Shown here piece by piece: positions 53,452 through 62,457 of a DNA stretch of 64,000 nt. The stretch is from PHAA01 sp022706565. GTDB lineage: Bacteria > Bacillota > Syntrophomonadia > Syntrophomonadales > Syntrophomonadaceae. The notes under the pieces are model-generated. The model searched no databases. It was given only the letters and a program-made list of their open reading frames with translations, and was not told the origin of the DNA. The position numbers and the translations under genes were made by a program. The stretch's first letter is position 1. Every line of letters starts with the position of its first letter. Where the stretch lies: positions 186,001 through 250,000 of the forward strand of contig JAXGLD010000001.1 in assembly GCA_040769385.1 (NCBI GenBank), written 5' to 3'.

Positions 53452-55135
53452 CCAGGTCACCTCCCAGCATATTCAGGATTGATTCTCCGGGCGGAACCAT
53501 GGGATAGACCCCGGCCTCTCTTTCTACCCAGAAGTCTATTATTACCGGGCGATCGGTAATCTGCATGGCTTCCTTCAGGGCTCCCCGCACATCCTCGGTG
53601 CGGTTGACCCGCATCCCTACCGCCCCATATGCCTCAGCCAACTTGACGAAGTCCGGTTGGTGGCTCATGTCGGTATAGGAGTAGCGCCCTTCGTGGAAAA
53701 GCTCCTGCCACTGCCGAACCATCCCCAGGTACTGATTATTGAGGATGCAAATGATGACGGGTATTTTGTACTGCATGGCAGTGCCCAGCTCCTGGATGTT
53801 CATCTGGATGCTGCCATCCCCGGCGATGTCGAATACGGTCTTTTCAGGACAGGCCAACTTGGCACCGATCGCCGCCGGGAGACCATAACCCATGGTCCCC
53901 AACCCCCCCGAACTTACGAAGGATCGCGGTTCTTTAAATAGGTAGTATTGCGCCGCCCACATCTGGTTTTGGCCCACCTCGGTAGTAATTATGGCATCTC
54001 CGCGGGTCAGATCGTAGATCGTCTCCACAATGTGCTGAGGCATAATCCGCCCTGGGCTGGGCTGGCCATAGCGGAGGGGGAATTCATCCTTCCAGTGGGC
54101 AATCACATCATGCCACTCGGTCAGTTCCATACGAGTCTTAAGCCTGGGTAGCAGGGCCTGCAGGGCTTCCTTGGCCTGGCCGACGATAGGGATATGGGCG
54201 GCAGTATTCTTGCCGATCTCGGCGGCATCGATATCGATGTGAATAACTCGGGCATTGGGGGCAAATGTCTCCAGCCGGCCGGTGACCCGGTCGTCGAAGC
54301 GGACCCCTACCGCGATGAGTACATCACATTCACCGATAGCATAATTGGCGTAACGAGTTCCGTGCATGCCCAGCATGCCCAGGGAAAGGTAGCTGGTCCC
54401 AGGAAAGGCCCCCATCCCCATCAGGGTGGTAGTCACTGGGATGCGGCACTTCTCGGCCATCTCTCTTATCTCCTCGGCGGCATCGGAGGTGATTACTCCG
54501 CCCCCTGCGTATATGACCGGCCGCTGCGCCTTATTTATGGCTTCCGCAGCTGCGATTATCTGACCTGTATTGACCCCCTTCATAACCCGGTACCCGCGGA
54601 GTTTTACCGGTGATTCATCCGGTTCGAAGTCGATTTCCCGCGCCATAATATCTTTGGGCAGATCGACCAAGACCGGGCCGGGCCGGTTGGTGCGGGCAAC
54701 ATAGAAGGCTTCCTTAATTGTTCTCTCCACGTCCTCAGTCTTCTGAACCTGGTAGCTATGTTTGGTGATGGGCAGAACAATACCATTGATGTCAGCCTCT
54801 TGGAAGGCATCCTTGCCGATCAGGGTGGATGCCACCTGTCCGGTCAGGCAAACCATAGGGACGGAATCCATATTGGCGGTGGCGATTCCGGTTACCAGAT
54901 TGGCAGCCCCTGGTCCTGAAGTAGCAATACATACACCCACCTTTCCTGATGCCCGGGCATAACCGTCGGCAGCATGAGCCGCGCCCTGCTCATGTCTGAC
55001 CAAAATATGCTTTATGGGTGAATCGTAGAGGGCATCGTAAATAGGCAGTACCGTCCCTCCCGGATAACCAAATACTACGTCGACTCCCTCTCTCTGCAGG
55101 CAGTGCATTAAAATTTCGGCTCCTTTTAATTTCAC
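53444..55135 (-). CDS. ilvB: Acetolactate synthase large subunit
   Basis: Catalytic thiamine-diphosphate subunit that joins two pyruvates, or pyruvate and 2-oxobutyrate. VFGYPGGTVLPIYDALY and RHEQGAAHAADGYARASG (with the catalytic Glu) are near the N-terminus. The ThDP motif GDGSIQMNIQELGTAM..NNQYLG is near residue 440, and FAD-type AHB/ALS blocks lie between. Length is 563 residues from the GTG at 55135, which has GGAGGTG six bases upstream; a slightly earlier ATG lies on that site. Confidence 0.95.
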   Translation of the reverse strand: MKLKGAEILMHCLQREGVDVVFGYPGGTVLPIYDALYDSPIKHILVRHEQGAAHAADGYARASGKVGVCIATSGPGAANLVTGIATANMDSVPMVCLTGQVASTLIGKDAFQEADINGIVLPITKHSYQVQKTEDVERTIKEAFYVARTNRPGPVLVDLPKDIMAREIDFEPDESPVKLRGYRVMKGVNTGQIIAAAEAINKAQRPVIYAGGGVITSDAAEEIREMAEKCRIPVTTTLMGMGAFPGTSYLSLGMLGMHGTRYANYAIGECDVLIAVGVRFDDRVTGRLETFAPNARVIHIDIDAAEIGKNTAAHIPIVGQAKEALQALLPRLKTRMELTEWHDVIAHWKDEFPLRYGQPSPGRIMPQHIVETIYDLTRGDAIITTEVGQNQMWAAQYYLFKEPRSFVSSGGLGTMGYGLPAAIGAKLACPEKTVFDIAGDGSIQMNIQELGTAMQYKIPVIICILNNQYLGMVRQWQELFHEGRYSYTDMSHQPDFVKLAEAYGAVGMRVNRTEDVRGALKEAMQITDRPVIIDFWVEREAGVYPMVPPGESILNMLGGDLDE

Positions 55136-55164
55136 ACCCTTCACCTCCATATAAATCTGTTTTA

Positions 55165-55192
55165 AATATATTCAAACTGCTTGGGTAAGCAA
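55165..55192 (-). promoter_or_regulatory. Possible internal promoter before ilvB
   Basis: On the minus strand TTGCTT and TATATT are 16 bases apart, about 30 bases before the ilvB start. Together with the terminator-like hairpin behind ilvD, it suggests ilvB onward can be read separately. Confidence 0.4.
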
Positions 55193-55328
55193 TGAAGCCC
55201 TTAGTGAGTGTTTTGACTAAAATTCAATCATTCCGACTGGTTGGATCCCGTGAGCACCAATCGGGCGGGGCGGGGTTAGCTTAAGTAAATGCTGCTGGCC
55301 TCGACAATGGGTGGCAATAATTGTGATT

Positions 55329-55356
55329 AGAAAAGCGGGCTTATGATGGCCCGCTT
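55329..55356 (-). terminator. Terminator-like hairpin between ilvD and ilvB
   Basis: A perfect eight-base stem AAGCGGGC/GCCCGCTT with an eight-base loop, followed on the minus strand by TTTTCTAATC, 21 bases past the ilvD stop. Confidence 0.7.
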
Positions 55357-55377
55357 CTAATCGCTGGTTGGAGGGGT

Positions 55378-57039
55378 TTATTTTCTGAAAGTGGCCCCCC
55401 GGCTGGCTGATTGAACCATCTCGGCATATCGTTTCATATAACCGGTCGTGATATTTGGTTGGGGTTTCGTCCACCGGCCAAGCCGGTTGGCTAGTTCGGT
55501 GTCATCAACCAGGAGCTCTAGTCGGTGGGCGGGAATATCGATTTGGATCATATCTCCTTCCTCTACCAACGCTATCGGTCCTCCCGAAGCTGCTTCCGGC
55601 GATACATGGCCGATGGATGCTCCGCGGGTGGCTCCTGAGAAACGGCCATCGGTTATCAGGGCTACCTCGCGGTCCAGTCCCATACCGGCAATTACTGAAG
55701 TAGGGGTAAGCATCTCCCGCATCCCCGGTCCTCCCTGCGGGCCCTCATAACGTATGACCACTACGTCACCGGCCTTTATCTTCTGGGCCAGAATGGCGGA
55801 TACTGCATCTTCCTCATTGTTGAATACTCGGGCTGGTCCCTGATGCTGCATCATCTCCGGATCGACGGCGCCCTTTTTGACCACCGCCCCTTCGGGAGCC
55901 AGGTTGCCGAACAGTATGGCCAATCCCCCGCTGTTATTGTAAGGGTTGTCGAGGGGACGGATGACCTCATAGTCAAGTACCGGGGTGGCGGCGATATTCT
56001 CACCCAGCTTCGCACCGGTGACAGTCAGGACTTCTTTGTCGACCAGATCCCGGCGGCTGAGTTCATTATAGATTGCCTGCACCCCTCCGGCCCGGTACAG
56101 GTCCTCCATGTGATGGAATCCGGCCGGGCTTATCTTACATAGATGGGGGGTATTCTCGCTTATTTGGTTAAACAGGTCGAGATCAATGTTAACCCCCGCT
56201 TCGTCGGCAATAGCCAGCAGGTGCAGCACCGAGTTGGTGGAGCAGCCTATGGCCATATCCATAGTGATGGCATTATGGAAGGCTGCCGGCGTCATTATAT
56301 CCAAGGGGCGAATATTTTTGTTCAGCAGTTCCATTATCTTTATGCCGGTCAGCTTGGCAAGCCTTATGCGCTCTGAATAGACCGCCGGTATGGTCCCGTT
56401 ACCCGGCAGGGCCATTCCTATAGCCTCGGTCAGGCAATTCATGGAATTGGCGGTAAACATACCTGAACAGGATCCGCAGGTAGGGCAAGCCTGCTCTTCC
56501 AGGCAAGCCAGTTGTTGCATATCGATCTTGCCGATGGCAGCTTGCCCGACCCCCTCGAAGATCTGGGTAACACTAATAGCCCGCCGTTCGGAAATCCCGG
56601 CCAGCATAGGGCCTCCGCTTACGAATATGGAGGGAATGTTGAGACGGGCGGCGGCCATTAACATGCCTGGCACCACCTTGTCACAATTAGGAATGAACAC
56701 CAGGGCATCGAATGCGTGTGCAGTAGCCATGATCTCCACCGAATCGGCGATCAATTCGCGGCTACCCAGGGAATACTTCATCCCGATGTGGTTCATGGCA
56801 ATACCGTCACAGACCGCTATCGTCTGAAACTCAAAAGGGATACCCCCAGCCAGTCTTACTCCGGCTTTAACCGCCGCTGCTATCTTGTCCAGATTGATAT
56901 GACCCGGCACTATGTCATTGTGGGAATTGACGATACCGATAAACGGGCGCTCCATTTCCTGGTCGGTAAGACCCAGGGATTTGAGCAGGGAACGGTGGGG
57001 CGCCTTTTCCAATCCGTGTTTGACTATATCGCTCTTCAT
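55378..57039 (-). CDS. ilvD: Dihydroxy-acid dehydratase
   Basis: Iron-sulfur dehydratase for the valine and isoleucine pathways. The 553-residue protein has RPFIGIVNSHNDIVPGHI, FIPNCDKVVPGMLMAAARL and CPTCGSCSGMFTANSMNCL, whose cysteines hold the cluster. DGRFSGATRGASIGHVSPEA lies near the C-terminus. Codons upstream of 57039 belong to the T-box leader, and the ATG here follows GGAGGAG. It is the first structural gene after the T-box. Confidence 0.95.
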   Translation of the reverse strand: MKSDIVKHGLEKAPHRSLLKSLGLTDQEMERPFIGIVNSHNDIVPGHINLDKIAAAVKAGVRLAGGIPFEFQTIAVCDGIAMNHIGMKYSLGSRELIADSVEIMATAHAFDALVFIPNCDKVVPGMLMAAARLNIPSIFVSGGPMLAGISERRAISVTQIFEGVGQAAIGKIDMQQLACLEEQACPTCGSCSGMFTANSMNCLTEAIGMALPGNGTIPAVYSERIRLAKLTGIKIMELLNKNIRPLDIMTPAAFHNAITMDMAIGCSTNSVLHLLAIADEAGVNIDLDLFNQISENTPHLCKISPAGFHHMEDLYRAGGVQAIYNELSRRDLVDKEVLTVTGAKLGENIAATPVLDYEVIRPLDNPYNNSGGLAILFGNLAPEGAVVKKGAVDPEMMQHQGPARVFNNEEDAVSAILAQKIKAGDVVVIRYEGPQGGPGMREMLTPTSVIAGMGLDREVALITDGRFSGATRGASIGHVSPEAASGGPIALVEEGDMIQIDIPAHRLELLVDDTELANRLGRWTKPQPNITTGYMKRYAEMVQSASRGATFRK

Positions 57040-57090
57040 GGACAATTCTCCTCCAGTCGGATTTATATCCCAACCTATAAAAAAGGAAAT

Positions 57091-57124
57091 AAAAAAACCT
57101 CGCGTCCTGGTCAGGGACGAGAGG
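57091..57124 (-). terminator. T-box-controlled terminator
   Basis: CCTCTCGTCC pairs with GGACGCGAGG, one mismatch, followed on the minus strand by TTTTTTTATT. It sits right behind the T-box sequence, as expected of a leader attenuator. Confidence 0.93.
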
Positions 57125-57387
57125 TAAATTCCCGCGGTACCACCCTGTTTGCCATACTCATACAAGCATGACCGCTTACAGCACAAATATAAGCCTCGAT
57201 CTTTTGTGCTAACTTGATAACGGACTTGTTCGTCCGGCTCCACCTAATAGGCCTTTGCCAGGCTGTTCAGATAGCAGCTCCGGAATGAGCCACCTGCGCA
57301 AATCCGATACCGGTTTTCCAGCCCCCCCGGTTCTCTGTGATCGTCCCATTGCACAAGCATTTCCTTCATTGCCTTTTAAGTAATATG
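57091..57387 (-). promoter_or_regulatory. T-box leader (probably leucine) of the ilv-leu operon
   Basis: The minus strand carries the T-box AGGGTGGTACCGCGGG (57131-57146), the AGAGA-type motif ACAGAGAACCGG (about 57330) of stem I, and GGTGGCTCATTCCGGAGCTGC (about 57290), which I read as the specifier region. The codon before ATTCCGGAG is CTC (Leu); reading ATT (Ile) instead is possible. TGGT in the T-box would pair with the ACCA end of uncharged tRNA. Uncharged tRNA-Leu would thus favour antitermination and expression of the branched-chain genes. The frame through the leader has no role. Confidence 0.92.
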
Positions 57388-57393
57388 TGAAAG

Positions 57394-57423
57394 AGTATAA
57401 TTCAAAATTCGCCTCATTGTCAA
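57394..57423 (-). promoter_or_regulatory. Promoter of the T-box/ilv-leu operon
   Basis: A perfect TTGACA and TATACT are 18 bases apart on the minus strand, just ahead of the T-box leader and right after the stop of the upstream gene. Confidence 0.8.
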
Positions 57424-57425
57424 TC

Positions 57426-59426
57426 CTAAAATTCGCCTTCCTGCAGCAGGTTCAACTTGCCAATATATTCTTTTACCCCGATCTTCTTGCGTTCGCCCCG
57501 TACCCGCCGCTGCTCCTTATGGGTAATATGCTTGAACATGGTCCACAGCAACCGGGTGCCCTCTTCCGTCTGGCAGGCCTCGGAGGGGGTCATTCCCCGC
57601 AGCATGGAAAAATGTGAATGGTACCACTTGTTGAGATACATCTCCTTCAATTGGGCTTCCAACTGAGGGTAAGATTTCTTTACGTCCGGGGTGAGTATTT
57701 CAAAAATTCCATCTTCCCTTATCTCCAAGCCGTCAAACTCCAAGGCTTCATACATGCCCTCCTCGAAAAACTCGCGCGCCGCACGAATATCCCGCTCACC
57801 AAAAGCCGATACCATTATCCAGTTGGGACCGACGGTATATTCGGCCATAAACCCGGGCGGATGGCAACAATTGTCAAGCTGGTAAACCACCTGCAACTGG
57901 CCCGGCAACTCGACCCACGGTCCTGACAGGCCTTCGAGCCGGCGAAGCACCTCAGCCCGGTCCTTCATGACATAACGGGCAGTAATAAAACGCATGCCAT
58001 CCTCAAAAGCCATGTCCTCCTCATCATCCAGCAAAATATCCTCGAAATTCAGGTAGCGTCCACTCAGGTAACTGTAAGCGGTAGCCAGGGTGAGTTCGTA
58101 CTCACCCCTGGTGATCAGAGGATAAGGGGTTTCCATGTTAAGTAAGGAGTGCAGGTCTTCAAGCGTATCCTGGTGCTGGGAAATGATTACAAACTCGTCG
58201 CCGTTGATAACCAAATCAGCTATTACTCCACTCATGAAGGTAACCCCATGGTTATAATCGTCTTCGAAGCAGGTCACCCGCATATGCATACCATAGGGAA
58301 GTTCCTCCACCTCCCGGATATTGTCTATCCGGTCCAGGACTTCGAACAGATCGTCCATATTGATGATTTCGTATACCCGGCAATAAACAGGCACTGCGAA
58401 GGGATCCGCCGCCGACCCGGTTTCCATTTGGGCATGAGCGGTCTGGGCAATGTCGGTCACCAGCCACTGCCCCAAGGAATCGCGGGAGACCGAGAAGACA
58501 TATTCGCTGCGATACACCTCGCGTTCGTACATGGTTATGGAACAAGCCGAAAGTGCCAGATTATTGTGGGAGCCGCGTATTTCTTCCACCCTGCCTTCCA
58601 ACAACAGGGTTCCCGGTTTAATCGCCCGGTTGATCTGCTGCAATAAAGCTCCCTCTGACAAACGGCACTCGTCCAGAATGGAGAACAGGTAATTGAAATC
58701 CTGGCAGCGGACCGCGTGGAAAAAACTGTTGACCAGCTGGCGCGGCGCCAGCCGGGGGGATAGCTTGCGCAGCAGGGTGGTGACATTGCTGTCCTCGTTC
58801 GCCACATCCTCATCCAAGTATTTTTGATACAGAAACCGGCCCAAGGCCGGACGACTCATGAAACGTACGTTGAACTTGTACGCGTCACGGATCAGCATGC
58901 AGGTCTCGGCATAATCCACCTCGACCAACTCCGGCTGATTATCCCGATCCTGTTCATATTGATCCGGCCGCATGTCTTCAATTACGAAAAAACTGTGCAC
59001 CCCATCGGGGCTGAAGGCCAGAAAAAAACACTCCACATACAAGCGGCCATCTGGTTTAATCCAGGCAACATCGACGGTCATACGGCCGGTATTGCGGCTA
59101 GTGCTGGCAAAGGCGCGGAAAAAGTTTTTTCTGATCAGGGGCGGAAAGTGGGGCTCCAAACCAGTCAGTTTATACTTGGCCAGGGTGCGGGTACATATTT
59201 GGTCGAATTCGCGCCCGTACTCAAGCTTGATCAACTGAAAAAAGTTGGCCATCGCCGGGCTGTGAAAACAAGAAAGTCCTTCAATGACTTCAGCCCGTAT
59301 ATCATAGGGAATATCCTCGGTGATCTCCAGAATTGACAAGCAGCCCTCATTGGTCCGGATATACTTGGCTATATCATCAGCCATGGATTTGAGCATGGCC
59401 CGGGGAACACTGTGTTTGTTTTTCAT
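57426..59426 (-). CDS. Large soluble protein of unknown function
   Basis: Not recognised. These 666 residues have no signal peptide or membrane helix and are rich in acidic residues (for example LLDDEEDMAFEDG). Only the C-terminus rings a bell: SMLRGMTPSEACQTEEGTRLLWTMFKHI resembles the short G-M/K-T-P-x-E-A..T-x-E-G-x-R-L..L segment at the end of SEC-C/MbcA-type or plasmid-addiction-like helical domains. The last 40 residues are basic (RRVRGERKKIGVK). Cysteines in VYQLDNCCHPPG are not in a known metal motif. GAGGT precedes the ATG. It ends just before the ilv promoter and appears to be monocistronic. Confidence 0.6.
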   Translation of the reverse strand: MKNKHSVPRAMLKSMADDIAKYIRTNEGCLSILEITEDIPYDIRAEVIEGLSCFHSPAMANFFQLIKLEYGREFDQICTRTLAKYKLTGLEPHFPPLIRKNFFRAFASTSRNTGRMTVDVAWIKPDGRLYVECFFLAFSPDGVHSFFVIEDMRPDQYEQDRDNQPELVEVDYAETCMLIRDAYKFNVRFMSRPALGRFLYQKYLDEDVANEDSNVTTLLRKLSPRLAPRQLVNSFFHAVRCQDFNYLFSILDECRLSEGALLQQINRAIKPGTLLLEGRVEEIRGSHNNLALSACSITMYEREVYRSEYVFSVSRDSLGQWLVTDIAQTAHAQMETGSAADPFAVPVYCRVYEIINMDDLFEVLDRIDNIREVEELPYGMHMRVTCFEDDYNHGVTFMSGVIADLVINGDEFVIISQHQDTLEDLHSLLNMETPYPLITRGEYELTLATAYSYLSGRYLNFEDILLDDEEDMAFEDGMRFITARYVMKDRAEVLRRLEGLSGPWVELPGQLQVVYQLDNCCHPPGFMAEYTVGPNWIMVSAFGERDIRAAREFFEEGMYEALEFDGLEIREDGIFEILTPDVKKSYPQLEAQLKEMYLNKWYHSHFSMLRGMTPSEACQTEEGTRLLWTMFKHITHKEQRRVRGERKKIGVKEYIGKLNLLQEGEF

Positions 59427-59592
59427 GGCAAGTACCTCAAAAGCTAGTCCGAAAAATCACTATTCTTAATTTATCATTTTGCCGCCATGAAGGCAATTTT
59501 CTAGTCTCACCATAATTAGTCAGGATGTAAACATTAAACCAGCTATAATTGTCAGGCCCATGGCAAAAGATAAAGCAAAGGAGGGATGAATA

Positions 59593-59742
59593 ATGATGAA
59601 TAGACGTTTTAAGGTAATGGGAAAAAACGGTTTTAATTTTAAATCAATGTATTGGCCGATTGCATTTATCAACGGTCTGTTTTTCGGAGGCCTGGCCCTG
59701 CGAAAGATAAGGCAGTACTGGGAAGGCGGACCGATGGACTAG
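59593..59742 (+). CDS. 49-residue single-helix small protein
   Basis: A short gene with a strong AAAGGAGGG site seven bases before ATG-ATG and a clear terminator after it. The product has a basic N-terminus (NRRFKVMGKNG), one short hydrophobic segment (WPIAFINGLFFGGLAL, about residues 21-36) and a charged tail (RKIRQYWEGG). It may be a membrane-associated peptide. No family is recognised. The upstream TATAAT near 59543 may be its -10 element, without a clear -35. Confidence 0.72.
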   Translation: MMNRRFKVMGKNGFNFKSMYWPIAFINGLFFGGLALRKIRQYWEGGPMD

Positions 59743-59764
59743 CCATCCCCTCCTTTAACCGGCT

Positions 59765-59809
59765 AAAAGGATAGATGTGCCTTAAAGCAACACCTATCCT
59801 TTTTTTTTT
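59765..59809 (+). terminator. Rho-independent terminator
   Basis: Stem AAAGGATAG(A)TGTG..ACACCTATCCTTT with a run of ten T, directly behind the 49-residue gene. Confidence 0.93.
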
Positions 59810-59831
59810 GATATGGACCGGTCTATTCGGT

Positions 59832-61820
59832 CTATTTAACCGCCAGGCTTAGAGATTGCTGGAGAGCCAAACTGCCCAGGTCATGGGCCTGAACCAGATC
59901 CGCCGACAGAGTATACAGGGTGTCGCCGATGTAAACGGCCCGTTCGATGTTCCTCCCGCTGCGGTACCAGCTGTCCCCGGCGGCTTGATAATCCTGGGGG
60001 CTGAGGTGGGTGATGCGGCCCCGCAGCTGCAGGCCGTTGACCAGATCTATATTGTAAACATACAATCCCTGGAAAGAGAAACTGCCGTAATCCGGGAATG
60101 GCTGGGTCCCAGGCGCGGCCTTCGAACTCTGCACCTCCATCACCGTGACCGGGAAAGCCAGCAGATTGCGGGAGGCGGAGAACAGCAAGGCTTTATGGTT
60201 GTGCAGCAATTCGGAATCAGTACCCCGGTCACCTATTAAGACTTTGCTCATTTCGACTGGGTTGGCAACGTCGCTCACATCAAAGATGGCTACCTTCATG
60301 CCCAGGTAGTAGGCCTGGCTCTCATCCCCCCATGTCTTGAGTTCAACAGTATCCTTGCCGAAGCCGATTATATGGTTCTCATCATAGGGATGCAGATAAT
60401 CGCTGTAGCCTGGTATTTTAAGTTTTCCAAGAATCTGCGGACTGGCGGGGTTACTCAAATCCAACACAAAGAAGGGATCCACTTTTTTGAAGGTCACCAT
60501 ATAGGCCCGGTCGCCCATAAAACGCGTCGAATAAATACTCTCCCCCGGAGCGATGTTCTCCAGGCGGCCCGCCAGCTGCAGTTTATTATCCAGGATATAG
60601 ACGTTGTTGGAAGAAGTGTATTGGTCGGTTCGCCAGGCTTCGCCGCGGGTGGTGGCGATACGGAAATAGCCTTCATGCTCATCCATGGAGAACTGGTTCA
60701 AGATCCGCCCCGGCACCTGGCCGGAACCGAAATACCTGACTCCGCCCGGCACCAGCTCGAACTTGTAAACGGTAGTGGCACTATCGGCAGGACGGTAAGG
60801 AACCATTTCTCCAACAAGGGGTTGTATGCCATAATCCTGTTTTTGCACTGCTACATACAGGTTTTCGGTTGAAGCATATACTTCCTGCCCACTGCCGAGG
60901 TAGGTACTGACTTCGGCTGCGCGCCCCGGTTGATCAAGGTTTACCGCCGCCACCATCAAGTAGTTGGGATTGATGCAGTCCGGAAAGTACCTGATATCCT
61001 CATATTTTTCAGCCACATACCCCTCGCCCTGTGCAGTATCGCGCCACATCGGCGGCTCGATTGGCTGCTGCTGAATGTAGTAAAAGTTGATGTATTTGCT
61101 GCTCAGCAGGTAAAATGATGAGCCCACCTTGCGGGAGGACAGGTAGTTGCCCTCCAATTCCACCTGCCGCACCTCCAATGGCCGGCTGCGGTCGGTGATA
61201 TCATAGATGATGGCTCGGGTCAGTGGGATAGGGTAGATGGGCGGGTAGATCCGGGATTGAATTTGCTCGTTTTTATAGTTGGACAGTGGATAAGGCTCGG
61301 GATTTGTATAGTTGCCCACCACAATGAGCCGGTCTCCGTCCACATACAGCTCAGATGGTGTGAAACCGCGGTCATTGAAACGTATGGCTGCGGCCAGGGC
61401 CAGGTTCTCGGCTGGTTGGGCCTTGATAATGCTAATCCGGTCCTGGTTGACTTGGTATATATAGAGGCCATCCGTCTTGACCAGATCGCCTTCATCCACT
61501 CCAGCCACCTGCAGGTTGGTAGCGGAGAAGTCCATGCCATTGGCGGGCTCACCGGCCGCTTGCGGAGCGACCGCCTGGCTGGATTCCTTGACAGCCATGT
61601 TGTCAGTGGTTAACCGCCCGTAAAGAGTATTGTAACCTTGGGCCTTCTCCAGGAGCTTGACCAGGTTCTCATAACTGCCTACCACCGGCAAATCGGCCTG
61701 GGCGGATGCCTGGGATGGGCTAATTCCCGCCCGGCCGCCGACCAGACCGACCGCCGCCAAGAAAAACGCCACCAAAATCCCCGCCAAGGGAGTTCTCCAT
61801 TTGCCTGTCGGTAATCCCAT
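59832..61820 (-). CDS. Secreted beta-propeller-domain protein
   Basis: A 662-residue exported protein with an N-terminal signal helix (about residues 11-32) and an ending in an SPSQASAQA-type cleavage region. SATNLQVAGVDEGDLVKTDGLYIY is the opening block of the Beta_propel family (PF09826 type; it exceeds a single strand, about residues 98-121). DRLIVVGNY, YLSSRKVGSSFYLL, GYSDYLHPYDENHIIGFG and MKVAIFDVSDVANP follow as repeated blades. The family's function is not known; surface protein or protease-regulator roles have been suggested by context elsewhere. It is monocistronic, as far as visible. Confidence 0.85.
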   Translation of the reverse strand: MGLPTGKWRTPLAGILVAFFLAAVGLVGGRAGISPSQASAQADLPVVGSYENLVKLLEKAQGYNTLYGRLTTDNMAVKESSQAVAPQAAGEPANGMDFSATNLQVAGVDEGDLVKTDGLYIYQVNQDRISIIKAQPAENLALAAAIRFNDRGFTPSELYVDGDRLIVVGNYTNPEPYPLSNYKNEQIQSRIYPPIYPIPLTRAIIYDITDRSRPLEVRQVELEGNYLSSRKVGSSFYLLSSKYINFYYIQQQPIEPPMWRDTAQGEGYVAEKYEDIRYFPDCINPNYLMVAAVNLDQPGRAAEVSTYLGSGQEVYASTENLYVAVQKQDYGIQPLVGEMVPYRPADSATTVYKFELVPGGVRYFGSGQVPGRILNQFSMDEHEGYFRIATTRGEAWRTDQYTSSNNVYILDNKLQLAGRLENIAPGESIYSTRFMGDRAYMVTFKKVDPFFVLDLSNPASPQILGKLKIPGYSDYLHPYDENHIIGFGKDTVELKTWGDESQAYYLGMKVAIFDVSDVANPVEMSKVLIGDRGTDSELLHNHKALLFSASRNLLAFPVTVMEVQSSKAAPGTQPFPDYGSFSFQGLYVYNIDLVNGLQLRGRITHLSPQDYQAAGDSWYRSGRNIERAVYIGDTLYTLSADLVQAHDLGSLALQQSLSLAVK

Positions 61821-61969
61821 ATATACCCCTCCTCAATAATTCTTCCTGATCTTAATACGGCGGGGGTTGCAGGACGCTTGCAGTACAAGACCCTGGGGGG
61901 TGTATTTTTCATCACCCTCGTGTAAGGATTACTTTTAAGCCCGCGGGGCTTAATACCATGACAGCCAAC

Positions 61970-61995
61970 GGCCCCGGGTCTCCCAACCCGGGGCC
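61970..61995. repeat. GC-rich perfect hairpin behind the dUTPase gene
   Basis: A perfect ten-base stem GGCCCCGGGT/ACCCGGGGCC with a six-base loop. A second, smaller hairpin AAGCCCGCGGGGCTT lies at about 61937-61951. Neither has a T-run, so termination is possible but weakly supported. Confidence 0.4.
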
Positions 61996-62064
61996 GGCAT
62001 TCTCCGGCGGTAATCGTAGCACTCCCGCTGGATCATGATTCCATATTAGACTGTGGGATCGGAT

Positions 62065-62457
62065 TTAACCCTCTTCCTCAATGAATACCGCCTGGACCAC
62101 CGGTGCGAATACCATCTGGGCCACCTTCTGGCCGGGCAGTATCTTTACCGGCTTGTCGGTTACATTGAGAAGCATCACCTTGATCTCGCCGTTATGGTCG
62201 GGATCGATGGTAGCCGGAGCGTTGGCAACTATAATGCCCTTGCCGGCCATGCCCGCTCGACTCCGGATTTGTCCTTCAAAACCGGGCGGGATCATAATGG
62301 CCAGACCGGTGGATAAACTCCTGACTTCATTGGGATATAACACGATCTCTTCCTGGTTGGTCAAACATATATCACAACCAGCGGCTCCACGGGTTTCATA
62401 TTCCGGTACCGCGGCCCGGGCGGCAAGTTTCTTGTATTTTACCCCTATTCGCTCCAT
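62065..62457 (-). CDS. dUTPase-family protein lacking the C-terminal motif
   Basis: A 130-residue trimeric dUTPase-like protein that would split dUTP to dUMP. Motif 1 is RGAAGCDI, motif 2 PGFEGQIRSRAGMAGKGI, motif 3 VANAPATIDPDHNGEIKV and motif 4 PGQKVAQMVF. Two differences stand out. The Tyr that normally stacks on deoxyribose in motif 3 is His here, and the Gly-rich C-terminal motif 5 is absent, since the chain ends VFIEEEG. Such proteins are sometimes active without motif 5 or serve another nucleotide. The gene symbol is left open. GAGGGGG precedes the ATG. Confidence 0.78.
   Translation of the reverse strand: MERIGVKYKKLAARAAVPEYETRGAAGCDICLTNQEEIVLYPNEVRSLSTGLAIMIPPGFEGQIRSRAGMAGKGIIVANAPATIDPDHNGEIKVMLLNVTDKPVKILPGQKVAQMVFAPVVQAVFIEEEG

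Noticed and set aside
57040..57243. N-terminal extension of IlvD to 621 residues
   Set aside because: The extra 68 codons run through the T-box and its terminator. The ATG at 57039 has a proper ribosome site and fits the family.
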